A stretch of DNA of 47,962 nt from an uncultured Rhodopila sp. GTDB taxonomy: Bacteria; Pseudomonadota; Alphaproteobacteria; Acetobacterales; Acetobacteraceae. Location: positions 1 to 47,962 of the forward strand of contig CAIZFE010000049.1 in NCBI GenBank assembly GCA_903932145.1, given 5' to 3'. Below the pieces are notes generated by a model. It saw nothing but the letters and a program-made list of their open reading frames with translations, was not told where the DNA came from and ran no database searches. Below are positions 36,629-45,387 of the stretch, piece after piece. The position numbers and the translations under genes are program-made. Position 1 is the first letter of the stretch, and each line of letters opens with the position of its first letter.

Positions 36629-36862
36629 ATGAATAGCATCACCGGCCGGCGGCCTACCAATGTAAGCCTCCCGGGTCATTTGGTGGAGGAAGCCATGGCC
36701 TTGGGAATCAATGTCTCGCAGGCGTGTGAGAGCGGTCTTGAAGCGGCGCTGCGAAACGAGCGCGAGCGTCAGTGGAAGGCCGACAACAAGGAAGCCATCG
36801 AATCCTATAACCGATGGGTCGCTGAACATGGGCTGCCGCTGGATGAATTCAGGCAGTTTTGA
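36629..36862 (+). CDS. ccdA: CcdA-type antitoxin
   Basis: A 77-aa antitoxin of the CcdA family. RPTNVSLPGHLVEEAMALGINVSQACESGLEAAL is the ribbon-helix-helix DNA-binding part (key pieces TNVSLPGHLV and LGINVSQACE). ERERQWKADNKEAIESYNRWVAEHGLPLDEFRQF is the toxin-binding C-terminus (key pieces EAIESYNRWV and GLPLDEFRQF). The ATG at 36629 is the better start than the GTG at 36602. Its stop codon overlaps the TTG start of the following ccdB (TTGA). The antitoxin reads as complete, although its toxin gene is interrupted. Confidence 0.9.
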   Translation: MNSITGRRPTNVSLPGHLVEEAMALGINVSQACESGLEAALRNERERQWKADNKEAIESYNRWVAEHGLPLDEFRQF

Positions 36863-37164
36863 CACAGTATTCTATCTATCCAATGCCAGGGTCTCGACCC
36901 GGATATGTTGTCGATGTGTAGTCGAGACTACTGGATGACCTGGCGACGCGGGTGGTGATTCCCCTGGTACCGAAGACCCTCGCTCCTCCCATACGCGTAA
37001 AGACGCTGAATCCGCTCTTTTCGATCGACGGCGAAGAATACGTATTGATGACCCGGGCGATGGCCAGTGTACCGGCCAATCGGTTGCGTGCCGGTATCGG
37101 CACGGTGGCGATGGAACGCGATCATATTGTTCGTGCGATCGACGCTCTGCTCAGCGGGATCTGA
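36859..37164 (+). pseudogene. ccdB: CcdB-type toxin gene with internal stop codon
   Basis: Translation from the TTG at 36859 (overlapping the ccdA stop) gives TQYSIYPMPGSRPGYVVDV, then a TAG at 36919-36921, then SRLLDDLATRVVIPLVPK and the rest of a full-length CcdB ending MERDHIVRAIDALLSGI at 37164. Relatives normally have a glutamine (CAG) at the TAG position (VVDVQSxLLDDL), so one C-to-T change explains the stop. Restart after it would miss the N-terminal strand needed for gyrase inhibition. The gene is probably inactive, unless amber suppression or a sequencing error applies. Confidence 0.85.
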
Positions 37165-37202
37165 TTGTCGATCTGCGGCGCACTGGCGGTTTCTCCTATG
37201 AG

Positions 37203-38813
37203 TCAGACCCGACTACCTGCCGCCGCCCGCACCATCGCCGCCCCCTTTTCCGCGATCATCAGCGTCGGTGCATTCGTATTGGTGGAGGTGACCGCCGGCA
37301 TCACCGAGGCGTCGATCACCCGCAGCCCTTGCAACCCATGCACGCGCAACTGGTCATCCACCACCGACATCGCGTCCGGTCCCATGCGGCAGGAGCAACT
37401 TGCGTGAAATACGGTTGTGCCGGTCTGCCGCGCGAAGGCGACGAACTCGTCGTCAGTTTGGACGTCGGGGCCGGGCAGGGTTTCCGCCACCACATAGCGC
37501 GCAAGCGCCGGGGCCTTGAACCACTCCCGCACCAGTCGCAGCCCGCCGATGATGGCGCGGCGGTCGCGCTCGTCGTCCAGGTAACGGGGGTTGATCGACG
37601 GCTGGTCCTCGGGGCGTGAGGACCGAGCCTCGACATGGCCTCGGCTCAAAGGGCGCATTTGCCAGACACCGCTGGTCATGCCGGGTTCGTCGGCCAGCCG
37701 GCGCTTCGGACCGGGGGCATAGCTTGCGGAGGCGAACAGCGCCTGGATATCGGGTGTTGCCGATTCCGGCAGCACTTTCGCGGAGGCGGCGACCAGCGAG
37801 GCGCCGTAGGTCAGCAGGCCTCGCCCGGTCAGGACGTAGCGCATCACCTCGCCAACCAAACCGAGTCCGCGGGACTTTTCGTTCAAGGTGGCAACGTCCC
37901 GCACTTCGGCGGACACCCGGGCCAGGAAATGATCCTGGAAGTTCTGGCCGACGCCACGCAGGATATGGTGCACCGGGATGCCGATACGGCCGAGATGGTC
38001 GGGATCGCCGACGCCGGACAGTTGCAGGATATGCGGCGATCCGATTGCTCCGGCGGACAGGATGATTTCTCCCGACGCGTTCGCGCGCTGCGTCTGTCCG
38101 TCGCGGGAGAACTCGACTCCGATCGCGCGCGTGCCATCGAACAGCACGCGATGCACAAGGGCGTTGGTTACCACCTGAAGGTTCGGCCGTGTCATTGCCG
38201 GGCGTAGATACGACCGTGCGGCGCTCGCTCGGAATCGGCCGCCTCTGGTTTGCTGGATCCAGCCGATGTGGTCGCCTAAGCCGGTTGGCAGGTCGTTGAC
38301 GTCAGACCGATACTCCCAGCCCATTTGTTGGCCGGCTTCCACCGCCGCCTGGCACAATTCCGGTTGGTCGCGGGTAGGGGCGGTGAACTGCGGACCGCCT
38401 TTATTGTGGACGCTGTCGGCCTTGCCCTCCCAGTTCTCGGATTTCCTGAACCAGGGCAGGACATCGTCCCACGACCAGCCGCGATTGCCGAGCTGGCCCC
38501 AATGATCGAAATCCTCGGGTTGGCCGCGAATGTAGATCATGCCGTTGATGGAGCTGGACCCGCCCAGAACCTTACCGCGCGGGTAGTTGATTTCCCGACC
38601 GTTCAGGCCTGAGTCCGCGTCGGCCTTGTAACCCCAGGTCAGGGTCGGATGATCCAGCAGCTTCATGTAGCCGGCGGGGATGTGGATATACGGATGCAGA
38701 TCGCGGCCACCGGCCTCGATCAGGATGACGCGCGTGGCCGGGTCCTCGGTCAGCCGGTTGGCCAAGACGCAGCCGGCCGAACCCGCGCCGACGACGATGT
38801 AATCCGCTTGCAT
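37203..38813 (-). CDS. GMC-family FAD oxidoreductase (choline/alcohol dehydrogenase-like)
   Basis: A flavoprotein of 536 aa that oxidises an alcohol. The N-terminal ADYIVVGAGSAGCVLANRLTED is the FAD-binding motif. The GMC signature NYPRGKVLGGSSSINGMIYIRGQ (key part GKVLGGSSSINGM) and the second GMC signature GEIILSAGAIGSPHILQLSGVG follow. The catalytic His region is VFHASCSCRMGPDAMSVVDDQLRVHG and the C-terminal end is ASVMPAVTSTNTNAPTLMIAEKGA. The length is normal. It is convergent with the ccdAB pair and divergent from a flavoprotein gene. The family contains choline dehydrogenases and polyethylene glycol dehydrogenases; the substrate is unknown. Confidence 0.92.
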   Translation of the reverse strand: MQADYIVVGAGSAGCVLANRLTEDPATRVILIEAGGRDLHPYIHIPAGYMKLLDHPTLTWGYKADADSGLNGREINYPRGKVLGGSSSINGMIYIRGQPEDFDHWGQLGNRGWSWDDVLPWFRKSENWEGKADSVHNKGGPQFTAPTRDQPELCQAAVEAGQQMGWEYRSDVNDLPTGLGDHIGWIQQTRGGRFRASAARSYLRPAMTRPNLQVVTNALVHRVLFDGTRAIGVEFSRDGQTQRANASGEIILSAGAIGSPHILQLSGVGDPDHLGRIGIPVHHILRGVGQNFQDHFLARVSAEVRDVATLNEKSRGLGLVGEVMRYVLTGRGLLTYGASLVAASAKVLPESATPDIQALFASASYAPGPKRRLADEPGMTSGVWQMRPLSRGHVEARSSRPEDQPSINPRYLDDERDRRAIIGGLRLVREWFKAPALARYVVAETLPGPDVQTDDEFVAFARQTGTTVFHASCSCRMGPDAMSVVDDQLRVHGLQGLRVIDASVMPAVTSTNTNAPTLMIAEKGAAMVRAAAGSRV

Positions 38814-38890
38814 TCGCGTTTCCCCTATTGGCCGCGATACTAGTGGCCGCGACGCGATCGTGCCAAGTTTCGGCGCGGGAGAACGATACG

Positions 38891-39421
38891 ATGAGCGCGA
38901 ATGATACCGAGCACTTCACGGTTGCCTACCTGATCGTCAGCGGTACGACGACGGCGGCTCGATCTCCGGAAATCCTGCGCGGCCTGCGCGGGCTGGGTTT
39001 CGCCACGGTCATCGCGCTACCGACGCCGAACGCCGCACGGGTGATCGCGTCGCGCGATCTGGCGGACGTCGCGGGTGCGCGGGTGGTTGAGTCCTATTTC
39101 GATGCCGCCATTCGTCCGCGCCCGCCGCGTGGCGTGGTGTTGTTCGCGCCATGCAGCTTCAATTCGCTGAACAAGCTGGCGCACGGGATCGCGGACAGTC
39201 TGGCATTGTCCGTGGCGGCGGAGGCAATCGGGCGGGGCACACCCGTGATCGTCGGGCCTTCGCTGAATCAGCCGTTGCTGGATCATCCGGCCGCGCGGGC
39301 ATCGCTGGCCACGCTGGCGTCCTGGGGTGTCGTCGTGGTGCCTCAGGTCAACGCGGGCGACGGTCCGCGCCTCGCACCAACCGAACATTTGCTCGACGCC
39401 GTGCGTCCGTTTGCCGGGTGA
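38891..39421 (+). CDS. Flavoprotein (HFCD-type, Dfp/UbiX-like)
   Basis: A 176-aa protein of the homo-oligomeric flavin-containing Cys decarboxylase fold. VAYLIVSGTTTAARSPEILRGLRGLGF is the N-terminal beta-alpha unit, VVLFAPCSFNSLNKLAHGIADSLA is the flavin-binding APC-x-FN motif, and GRGTPVIVGPSLNQPLLDHPA is the late part. A GGGAGAA box precedes the ATG at 38891. It could be a decarboxylase or prenyltransferase-type flavoprotein. It is the first of two rightward genes and is followed after about 93 bases by an enoyl-CoA hydratase gene. Confidence 0.85.
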   Translation: MSANDTEHFTVAYLIVSGTTTAARSPEILRGLRGLGFATVIALPTPNAARVIASRDLADVAGARVVESYFDAAIRPRPPRGVVLFAPCSFNSLNKLAHGIADSLALSVAAEAIGRGTPVIVGPSLNQPLLDHPAARASLATLASWGVVVVPQVNAGDGPRLAPTEHLLDAVRPFAG

Positions 39422-39514
39422 GACGGGCGCCGGCATTGAACATCCGTTCGTCCCGCCGTATCCACGAGGCAGGAAATCCTGCGCAACCCGGTTGCGTCCA
39501 CAGAAAGCAAGACA

Positions 39515-40309
39515 ATGAACCTGACATCCGGATTGATCGGCGCTGAAACGACTGGCCCCATTGGCTGGCTTATCTGGGACAACCCCGCGAAACTGAACGC
39601 CCTGTCGCCCGGCATGGCCGAGGATGCGCTGACAGTGATCGAAGCTTATGAGGCCGATCCGGCGATCAAGGTCGTGGTGATGCGTGGCGCCGGGCGGAAG
39701 GCGTTTATCTCCGGCGGCGATATCAAAAGTTTCGACAAGACACGCTCCGATCCTGAAACCGCCCGGTTGGCGCGGGAGGCGCCGGCCAAGCTGCGGCTGA
39801 AGATGTTGAACCTGGAGAAGCCGCTGATCGCCATGATCTATGGCTATTGTCTTGGTGGTGGTCTCGGTATGGCGCTCAATGCCGACATGCGGTTCGCCTC
39901 GTCCGACGCGCAGTTCAGCGTGCCGGCGGCGTTGCGCGGCATCGCCTATGCGCCGGAAGGACTGAAATCGCTGGTCGATCTGGTCGGACCCAGCATCGCC
40001 AAGGACATCATGTTTTCGGGACGGCGGCTGAAGACGGACGAGGCGCTGCGGATCGGCCTGATCAATCGCGTCGTGGAGGCTGACGAACTGGAGGCGGTCA
40101 CGATCGCCTATGCGGAGACCCTCGCCGCCAACGCGCCGCTGTCGATCCGGGCATCGAAATACTTCATCAACCAACTCGGTCTGGAGCGCGATCAGCGCGA
40201 CGAGGCCCGAATGGATGCGATGCAGCGCGAGGCCGAGGCCAGCGAGGACTTCAAGGAAGCGACGCTGTCGTTTGTGGAAAAGCGGAAGCCGGTGTTTCAC
40301 GGGCGGTAA
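39515..40309 (+). CDS. Enoyl-CoA hydratase/isomerase family protein
   Basis: A crotonase-fold protein (264 aa). GPIGWLIWDNPAKLNAL is the N-terminal substrate part, GAGRKAFISGGDIKSF the first oxyanion-hole motif, and IYGYCLGGGLGMALNADMRFAS the second. Its sequence differs clearly from the enoyl-CoA hydratase at 8802, so the two are not recent duplicates. The C-terminal helices end in FVEKRKPVFHGR. The gene is followed 16 bases later by a prepilin peptidase gene, probably by chance. The exact reaction is unknown. Confidence 0.88.
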   Translation: MNLTSGLIGAETTGPIGWLIWDNPAKLNALSPGMAEDALTVIEAYEADPAIKVVVMRGAGRKAFISGGDIKSFDKTRSDPETARLAREAPAKLRLKMLNLEKPLIAMIYGYCLGGGLGMALNADMRFASSDAQFSVPAALRGIAYAPEGLKSLVDLVGPSIAKDIMFSGRRLKTDEALRIGLINRVVEADELEAVTIAYAETLAANAPLSIRASKYFINQLGLERDQRDEARMDAMQREAEASEDFKEATLSFVEKRKPVFHGR

Positions 40310-40325
40310 CGTCGCCGCGCGGGCC

Positions 40326-41120
40326 GTGACCGATGTTTTTGACAGTGCGTGGTTTTGGCCGATCCTGGCTGCTCCATTCGTGGGCAGCTTCCTGGGTGTT
40401 TTGATCGTCCGCCTGCCTGTTGGTGCTCCGGTCGTATTCGCGCGATCGGCCTGTCCGCATTGCGGCACGCGGCTGACGGCTCGCGACATGCTGCCGATTG
40501 TCGGCTTCCTGCTGTTGCGCGGCCGGTGCCGCCATTGCGGCCATGCGATTGGGTGGTTTCATCCGGCGATCGAACTTGCCGCGGTGGTGGTCGCGCTCTG
40601 GGCGGCGGTGGCGCTGCGGGATGCCGGCCCGGGGACGGTCTGGATTGCGTGCGGTCTTGGGTGGACGTTGCTGACGTTGGCCTGGATCGATGGAATCACA
40701 TTTCTGTTGCCCGATGTGTTGACGCTGCCGTTGCTTTTGGCCGGGTTGGTGCTGACCTTGTTTTGCGAACCCGAGGCGCTGACGGATCGCAGTTTGGCCG
40801 CTGTGGTGGGGTATTTGGCATTTCAGGGACTCGCGTTTGCCTACCGTCATCTGCGCGGACAGGACGGATTGGGCGGCGGTGATGCCAAACTGCTTGCCGC
40901 CGCCGGAGCCTGGTGTGGCGTGGCCGCGCTGCCGTTCATCGTGCTGGGCAGCGCCTTGCTGGGGTTGCTCGCTGCTTTGGCATTGGCGCTGGCGGGCCGG
41001 GGCATGACATCCAGGACTCCAATCCCGTTCGGTCCCTGCATCGCCTTGGCATTTTGGCTTGCGTGGCTGCATGCCGGGGCATGGGGGAGTTTGGCGGAGC
41101 TGGTCTGGGGGGCAGGATGA
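40326..41120 (+). CDS. Prepilin peptidase (A24 family; GspO/PilD-like)
   Basis: An inner-membrane aspartic protease that cleaves the leader of prepilins (and methylates them) before pilin-like assembly in type II secretion or type IV pili. The zinc-type tetracysteine motif CPHCGTRL...CRHCGHA is present near the N-terminus. The two catalytic aspartates lie in LAWIDGITFLLPD and GLGGGDAKLLAA. The 264-aa length and about eight spans are normal. I chose the GTG at 40326. It is followed through an ATGA overlap by a small secreted protein gene, then gspH, placing it in a type II secretion cluster. Confidence 0.9.
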   Translation: MTDVFDSAWFWPILAAPFVGSFLGVLIVRLPVGAPVVFARSACPHCGTRLTARDMLPIVGFLLLRGRCRHCGHAIGWFHPAIELAAVVVALWAAVALRDAGPGTVWIACGLGWTLLTLAWIDGITFLLPDVLTLPLLLAGLVLTLFCEPEALTDRSLAAVVGYLAFQGLAFAYRHLRGQDGLGGGDAKLLAAAGAWCGVAALPFIVLGSALLGLLAALALALAGRGMTSRTPIPFGPCIALAFWLAWLHAGAWGSLAELVWGAG

Positions 41121-41455
41121 TACGCTTGGCAGAGGTAATGTTTGCGGCCGTGGTTTTCGCCGGTCCGACCGGGGCGCTGCTCGCGCGCGAACCCGGTCCG
41201 GTTTGCCGGGAGGCATCCGTGGTCGAGGTCATCACGCGCCTTGTTCGAGAGCGCGATTATTACAGCGATGTCCGGTCTCAACTGGTAACCGAACAGCCCA
41301 CAAACGATCCACATGTGGTGCGCTGTCAGGTTTGTGTTCAGCTCGCACCGTATGACACGGTGCGCTTCGGCGACCGTTCCATTCAGCAATGCCAGCCGCA
41401 AGCGTTCGACGTGGAGATATTTCCCGCCGGCTTTGTAGTGCACAGCCGGGGGTGA
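41117..41455 (+). CDS. Small secreted cysteine-containing protein in the T2SS cluster, unknown
   Basis: A 112-aa protein with an N-terminal signal (IRLAEVMFAAVVFAGPTGALLA) and a mature part holding four cysteines, including a CQVC pair (HVVRCQVCVQL) and CQPQAF. I do not recognise the family. The gene is embedded between the prepilin peptidase (ATGA overlap) and gspH (nine bases), so it is likely part of the secretion operon. An adaptor role in the periplasm is a guess only. Confidence 0.65.
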   Translation: MIRLAEVMFAAVVFAGPTGALLAREPGPVCREASVVEVITRLVRERDYYSDVRSQLVTEQPTNDPHVVRCQVCVQLAPYDTVRFGDRSIQQCQPQAFDVEIFPAGFVVHSRG

Positions 41456-41464
41456 GGTCCGGCC

Positions 41465-41896
41465 ATGTCGTTCAGACCGGACTCCTCCAATCCGAAATCC
41501 TCAGGTTTCACGCTGATCGAAATGATCGTCGTGATCGTCATCATGGCGTTGATCGCCGGATTGGTCGTTACGAGGCGACCCATGCACAGTGCCGGCCTGG
41601 ATACCGACGCAACGGTGCGGGCGTTGTCGAATGCGCTGCGGCTGGCCCGCTCTCGGGCGATCGCACAGGACCGCGAGGTGACGGTGGTGACCGGCGCGGC
41701 TGGCTTCGCCGTCGATGACGGTGCCCCCTGGCTGCTGCCTTCGGGACAGTCGATGAGCGCATCGAGAGTGATTTTCATCCCCGACGGCGGATCAACCGGC
41801 GCGGCGATCCTGTTTGCCGCCGGTCCCCGGCGGCTCGAGGTGGATGTGAACTGGTTGACCGGACGGATCAAAGCGCGGGAACTCAACGTCCCATGA
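41465..41896 (+). CDS. gspH: Type II secretion pseudopilin GspH
   Basis: A minor pseudopilin (143 aa) with the prepilin leader KSSGFTLIEMIVVIVIMALIAGLVV, where the G/F cleavage site is recognised by the neighbouring peptidase. Residues E and hydrophobics typical of the N-methylated helix follow. The rest (ALRLARSRAIAQDREVTVV, GGSTGAAILFAAGPRRLEVDV) fits the GspH beta-rich domain. GAGG lies upstream of the ATG. It is the only recognisable pseudopilin in the window; GspG, I, J and K are not present here. Confidence 0.82.
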   Translation: MSFRPDSSNPKSSGFTLIEMIVVIVIMALIAGLVVTRRPMHSAGLDTDATVRALSNALRLARSRAIAQDREVTVVTGAAGFAVDDGAPWLLPSGQSMSASRVIFIPDGGSTGAAILFAAGPRRLEVDVNWLTGRIKARELNVP

Positions 41897-42088
41897 AATG
41901 GTTTCGCGGCGCCTGACATGCCGACAAACATCGAGAGTCCGTGTACGGATTCGTGACACGGTGCCAGTCCGCAAACGGTAATCCACGCTCGATCGGGCGT
42001 CGTAGCTGCCTCGTGACCACGCGGCGACCATAAGAAAAACCGAGTGGAAACACCCTGTCATCAAGACAAACAGAGGAAGCAACACGCC

Positions 42089-42982
42089 ATGTCGGATTTC
42101 AACGAGGCGAGCATGCATGCGCCGGGTCCCCGTCGCCGGGGTCTTCTACGCAATGCCGGACTGGGAGCCGCGGTCGCCGCGGCTTCGGGTCTTGGGATGT
42201 TTCGAGCGGCCGATGCGGAGGCGAATGAGGGCCATAGGCCGAGCGACGCGGATATTCTGAATTTTGCCCTGAACCTTGAATATCTGGAGGCCGAGTTTTA
42301 TTTGCGGGCGGTGACCGGCAACGGCCTGTCGTCCTCTGAGATCGGTGGCGTTGGCACGACCGGTTCGGTGACCGGAGGTGGGGCGGTCCCGTTCCAAACC
42401 CCGGCGATCCAGCAGTACGCCGCGGAAATCGCCAATGACGAGCATCTTCACGTGACGTTCCTGCGATCCGCGCTGGGCGGTGCCGCGGTGGCGCGCCCGA
42501 CAATCGATCTATACAATAGCTTCAACACAGCGGCCGTCGCCGCGGGATTGATCCAGCAAGGTCAGACATTCAATCCATTTGCGGACGAAAACAGTTTTCT
42601 GCTGGGTGCCTACATCTTCGAGGACGTCGGCGTCACCGCATACCATGGCGCGGCCCCTTTGATCCGCTCCAAGGCTTATCTGGCCGCGGCGGCGGGAATC
42701 CTTGCGGTGGAGGCGTATCACGCCGCGAACGTAAGAACATTGCTGTACCAATTGGGACAGGGTCCCGCGACAGCGGCGATTTCCGCCCTGCGCGCGTCGG
42801 CGTCCGGTGCCGACGATGATCAGGGCGTCGTGCTGAATGGTGTTGCCAACATCGTCCCAACCGACAGTAACGGGCTTGCATTCAGCCGAACCACCTCTCA
42901 GGTGCTTAATATCGTGTATCTCGGCGGTGCCAGCGGTAACTATGGATTTTTCCCGCAGGGCCTGAACGGGGCAATTACCTGA
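42089..42982 (+). CDS. Tat-exported ferritin-like domain protein
   Basis: A protein of 297 aa carrying a twin-arginine signal ([25 protein letters not shown]). The mature part is a four-helix ferritin-like domain. Four helices carry the likely di-iron ligands: [37 protein letters not shown] and [14 protein letters not shown] (E and H residues). Related proteins are called desiccation-related or ferritin-like. It has its own GGAAG box and about 190 bases of upstream sequence, and lies between gspH and gspL on the same strand. It may be a cargo of the secretion system or a chance insert. Confidence 0.85.
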   Translation: MSDFNEASMHAPGPRRRGLLRNAGLGAAVAAASGLGMFRAADAEANEGHRPSDADILNFALNLEYLEAEFYLRAVTGNGLSSSEIGGVGTTGSVTGGGAVPFQTPAIQQYAAEIANDEHLHVTFLRSALGGAAVARPTIDLYNSFNTAAVAAGLIQQGQTFNPFADENSFLLGAYIFEDVGVTAYHGAAPLIRSKAYLAAAAGILAVEAYHAANVRTLLYQLGQGPATAAISALRASASGADDDQGVVLNGVANIVPTDSNGLAFSRTTSQVLNIVYLGGASGNYGFFPQGLNGAIT

Positions 42983-43271
42983 GCGCAGTGTCTGGAGAAA
43001 TGACCGGTCGTTTCATGACCGAGTGTTCGGCGGCCGGTCCAGGCAAAGTGCGGGTAACGCTGATCGGCGCGCGATAAGCGGTGCGTCGAGACCGCGCCGA
43101 GGTGAGTTAACAAGGCCCATCATCCACGCCAAGCGGTCCCGGAGCCGAAAAGGCGTGGATGACGGGTCATCGCCTGGTATGGCGCGAGGTAGGCGCAGTG
43201 CGCGCCTCTCGCACTCGCGATTGGCGTTTGGGGACGCCTCGGGCAATGGTTTCGACCGGGGGACACGACCC

Positions 43272-44264
43272 ATGCTGGCCGAGTTTTTTTCCTGGTGGGT
43301 GGCTCGGATTGACGAGCTTCTGCCAACCGGATGGACGCATGCCGCCGCACGTCCGCGCGACGGCGTCGTCGTTGACGTATCCAAGGGACGGGACATAACG
43401 GCATCGATTCGTCACCGGGGGATCGGGCGCGTTATCGGGCTGGGGGCCGCTGCCCGGATCGCGGGACGTAAGCCGGTCATGCTGCGGCCGCCGCCGTCGT
43501 TCGTGCTGGTCAAACACCATGTCGTTCCAACCGTGCCGCGCCGCGACCTCGATCGCATGTTGTTCCATGAACTGTCCCGGATAACGCCCTTTTCGGCCGA
43601 TCGCCTGTTCTGGCACTGGGAGGGTTCGGTCAGACGAGGCGACCGAACCCGCACCGAGACGATCCTGACGATGGTCCCCAAAGAGCCACTGGAAGCTGCG
43701 CTCGCCGAACTCGACACCGCCGGCATCAAAGTGGATTTCATCGAAGTCGGGCCGACGGACAAACCAAGGCTGCTTCCGGCCGCCGATCGGGCCGAACCCG
43801 GCAACCGGTTGGCTCTGGCGCACCGATTGGCCTGGTTTTGCGGCGGCCTCGCCGTCGTGGCTCTGGTTTTGCCGTTTATTATCCAGGACTACGGCCTGCG
43901 ATCGACCGATGCGTCGATTGCCGAACTCCAGCCGGCCATCAGGCAGGTGGAGGCGCTGCGCAGGGGCCTCGCGGCCAGTACCGGTGCGCATGACATCCTG
44001 ATGCGGGAGGCGGAGCGAACCGGTGATGTGCTGCAGGTGTTGGCGACGGTCACCCGCATTTTGCCGGACGACACCTACCTGACGGATTTTGCGCTGCGAG
44101 AGCGGCAAATGACGATCAGCGGGCGGACCGCCTCGGCGCCGCGGCTGATCACCGGCTTGTCCGCCGATCCGGCGATCCGTGAGCCCGCCTTTACGGCTCC
44201 GGTCACCCGAACCGAGGGTGCGGCGTCTGAGGTCTTTTCGATCAAGGCGGAGATCGCCCGATGA
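43272..44264 (+). CDS. gspL: Type II secretion GspL-like/PilN-domain protein
   Basis: An inner-membrane platform protein (330 aa). A cytoplasmic part (residues about 1-180; DLDRMLFHELSRITPFSADRLFWHWEG and MVPKEPLEAALAELDTAGI, shared with PilM/GspL types) is followed by one membrane span (LAWFCGGLAVVALVLPFII) and a periplasmic PilN-type ferredoxin-like part (TRILPDDTYLTDFALRERQMTISGRTAS). I chose the ATG at 43272; an upstream in-frame extension of 83 codons looks non-coding. The N-terminal half is shorter than that of classic GspL. It overlaps gspM by ATGA. Confidence 0.8.
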   Translation: MLAEFFSWWVARIDELLPTGWTHAAARPRDGVVVDVSKGRDITASIRHRGIGRVIGLGAAARIAGRKPVMLRPPPSFVLVKHHVVPTVPRRDLDRMLFHELSRITPFSADRLFWHWEGSVRRGDRTRTETILTMVPKEPLEAALAELDTAGIKVDFIEVGPTDKPRLLPAADRAEPGNRLALAHRLAWFCGGLAVVALVLPFIIQDYGLRSTDASIAELQPAIRQVEALRRGLAASTGAHDILMREAERTGDVLQVLATVTRILPDDTYLTDFALRERQMTISGRTASAPRLITGLSADPAIREPAFTAPVTRTEGAASEVFSIKAEIAR

Positions 44265-44860
44265 ACGCCGAGTCCTGGTTGACAGGCCGGCGCGGACAGG
44301 CGCTCGCGGTCGCGGTTGGTTTGGTCGTGCTCGCGATCATCTGGCTGGGGGCCATCGACCCCGTGAGGACCTGGTTCGACGAGCGACAGGCCACGTTGGA
44401 ACAGCGTCAGACTCTGCTGCACCACATGCAGGACCTGGTGGCCTCGCTGCCGGCGTTGCGCGCGACGTCCTCTGACCGGCGCGCCGATGCCCCCGCGCCG
44501 GACGGTGCCGCTGCCGCGGGGGCATTGCCAGGTGCGACCGACGCCGTTGCCGCCGCCGACCTGCAGGAACGCGTGCAGACGATGGCCACCGCCGCGGGGG
44601 CGAATCTGACCGCGGTGGAGACTCTGCCGGCCACGGCGGCGGGCGGATGGCACAAGGTCGCGTTGCGGATCAGCCTGAATGCGTCCTGGCCCGTGCTGAT
44701 GGAGTTGGTCCGAGCGGTTGAGCGGTCGCCGGAGCGCATTTTTATCGACGACGCGCATTTCCACAGCCCGGTGGTGGTGAACCATCCGGGGTCGCTGCCG
44801 ATTCAGGCCTCTATGGTGCTGTATGGATTCAGGGCGGCGGAACCGGGGACCGGCACATGA
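44261..44860 (+). CDS. gspM: Type II secretion GspM-like protein
   Basis: A 199-aa inner-membrane protein with a short cytoplasmic start, one span (AVAVGLVVLAIIWLGAID), and a periplasmic domain with a helical part and the typical LMELVRAVERSPERIFIDDAHFHSP ferredoxin-like region. It normally pairs with GspL. Overlaps on both sides (ATGA) support coupling to gspL and the next gene. Between residues about 70 and 100 is an Ala/Asp-rich linker. Confidence 0.78.
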   Translation: MNAESWLTGRRGQALAVAVGLVVLAIIWLGAIDPVRTWFDERQATLEQRQTLLHHMQDLVASLPALRATSSDRRADAPAPDGAAAAGALPGATDAVAAADLQERVQTMATAAGANLTAVETLPATAAGGWHKVALRISLNASWPVLMELVRAVERSPERIFIDDAHFHSPVVVNHPGSLPIQASMVLYGFRAAEPGTGT

Positions 44861-45387
44861 TCTCGACGGCAACCAGGACCCTTTGGGGAACCGGGCTGCT
44901 CGCCCTGGTCCTGATGGGTGTCGTCGCAAACGAGGCGATGACGGCCATGTCCGCCCCGGAGCGGCCTCCGCGGGCCGATGCGTTGATACAAATGCCGCAG
45001 CGGCCGGAGGCAACCGGGGCCTCGGACCAGACCGGCCGCCTGCTGCGTGAGGTCCTCGGTCGCCCCGTGTTTAATCCGGACCGGCGGCCCGCTGCGTCGT
45101 CCGGGGTGTCCCGGGCAACCGGTCTGTCGCGGCTGACCGGGGTGGTGATCAGCGATACGCAGAAGATCGCCATTTTCGCGACGGCGCCGGATGGCCGCAA
45201 GGTCTCCGCGCAAGAAGGCGAGCATGTCGGCGCTTATGAAATCACTAGAATCACGGTCGCCGGTGTTACCGTTTCAGGGCCTGAGGGCGTGGCGATCGTG
45301 ACCCCGGCGTTCGATCCGACTGCGCAGCCGGCCGCCAAAGCCGCGTTGTCCGTGCCGGTGCCGAAAGCCGGGCGCTCGGCGAAGTAG
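44857..45387 (+). CDS. Type II secretion GspN/GspC-like protein
   Basis: A 176-aa protein with an N-terminal membrane anchor (LWGTGLLALVLMGVVANEAM), a linker holding the conserved VLGRPVFNPDRRPA motif, and a beta-rich periplasmic domain (RLTGVVISDTQKIAIFATAPDGRKVSAQEGEHVGAYEITRI; key pieces LTGVVISD and GRKVSAQEGEHV), like the HR domain of GspC/GspN that contacts the outer-membrane secretin. It is the last gene of the overlapping LMN set. No secretin, ATPase or platform gene follows in this window. Confidence 0.72.
   Translation: MISTATRTLWGTGLLALVLMGVVANEAMTAMSAPERPPRADALIQMPQRPEATGASDQTGRLLREVLGRPVFNPDRRPAASSGVSRATGLSRLTGVVISDTQKIAIFATAPDGRKVSAQEGEHVGAYEITRITVAGVTVSGPEGVAIVTPAFDPTAQPAAKAALSVPVPKAGRSAK

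Noticed and set aside
39017..40489. 490-codon frame spanning the opposite strand of three genes
   Set aside because: It crosses the flavoprotein, hydratase and peptidase genes, all supported by motifs on the plus strand.
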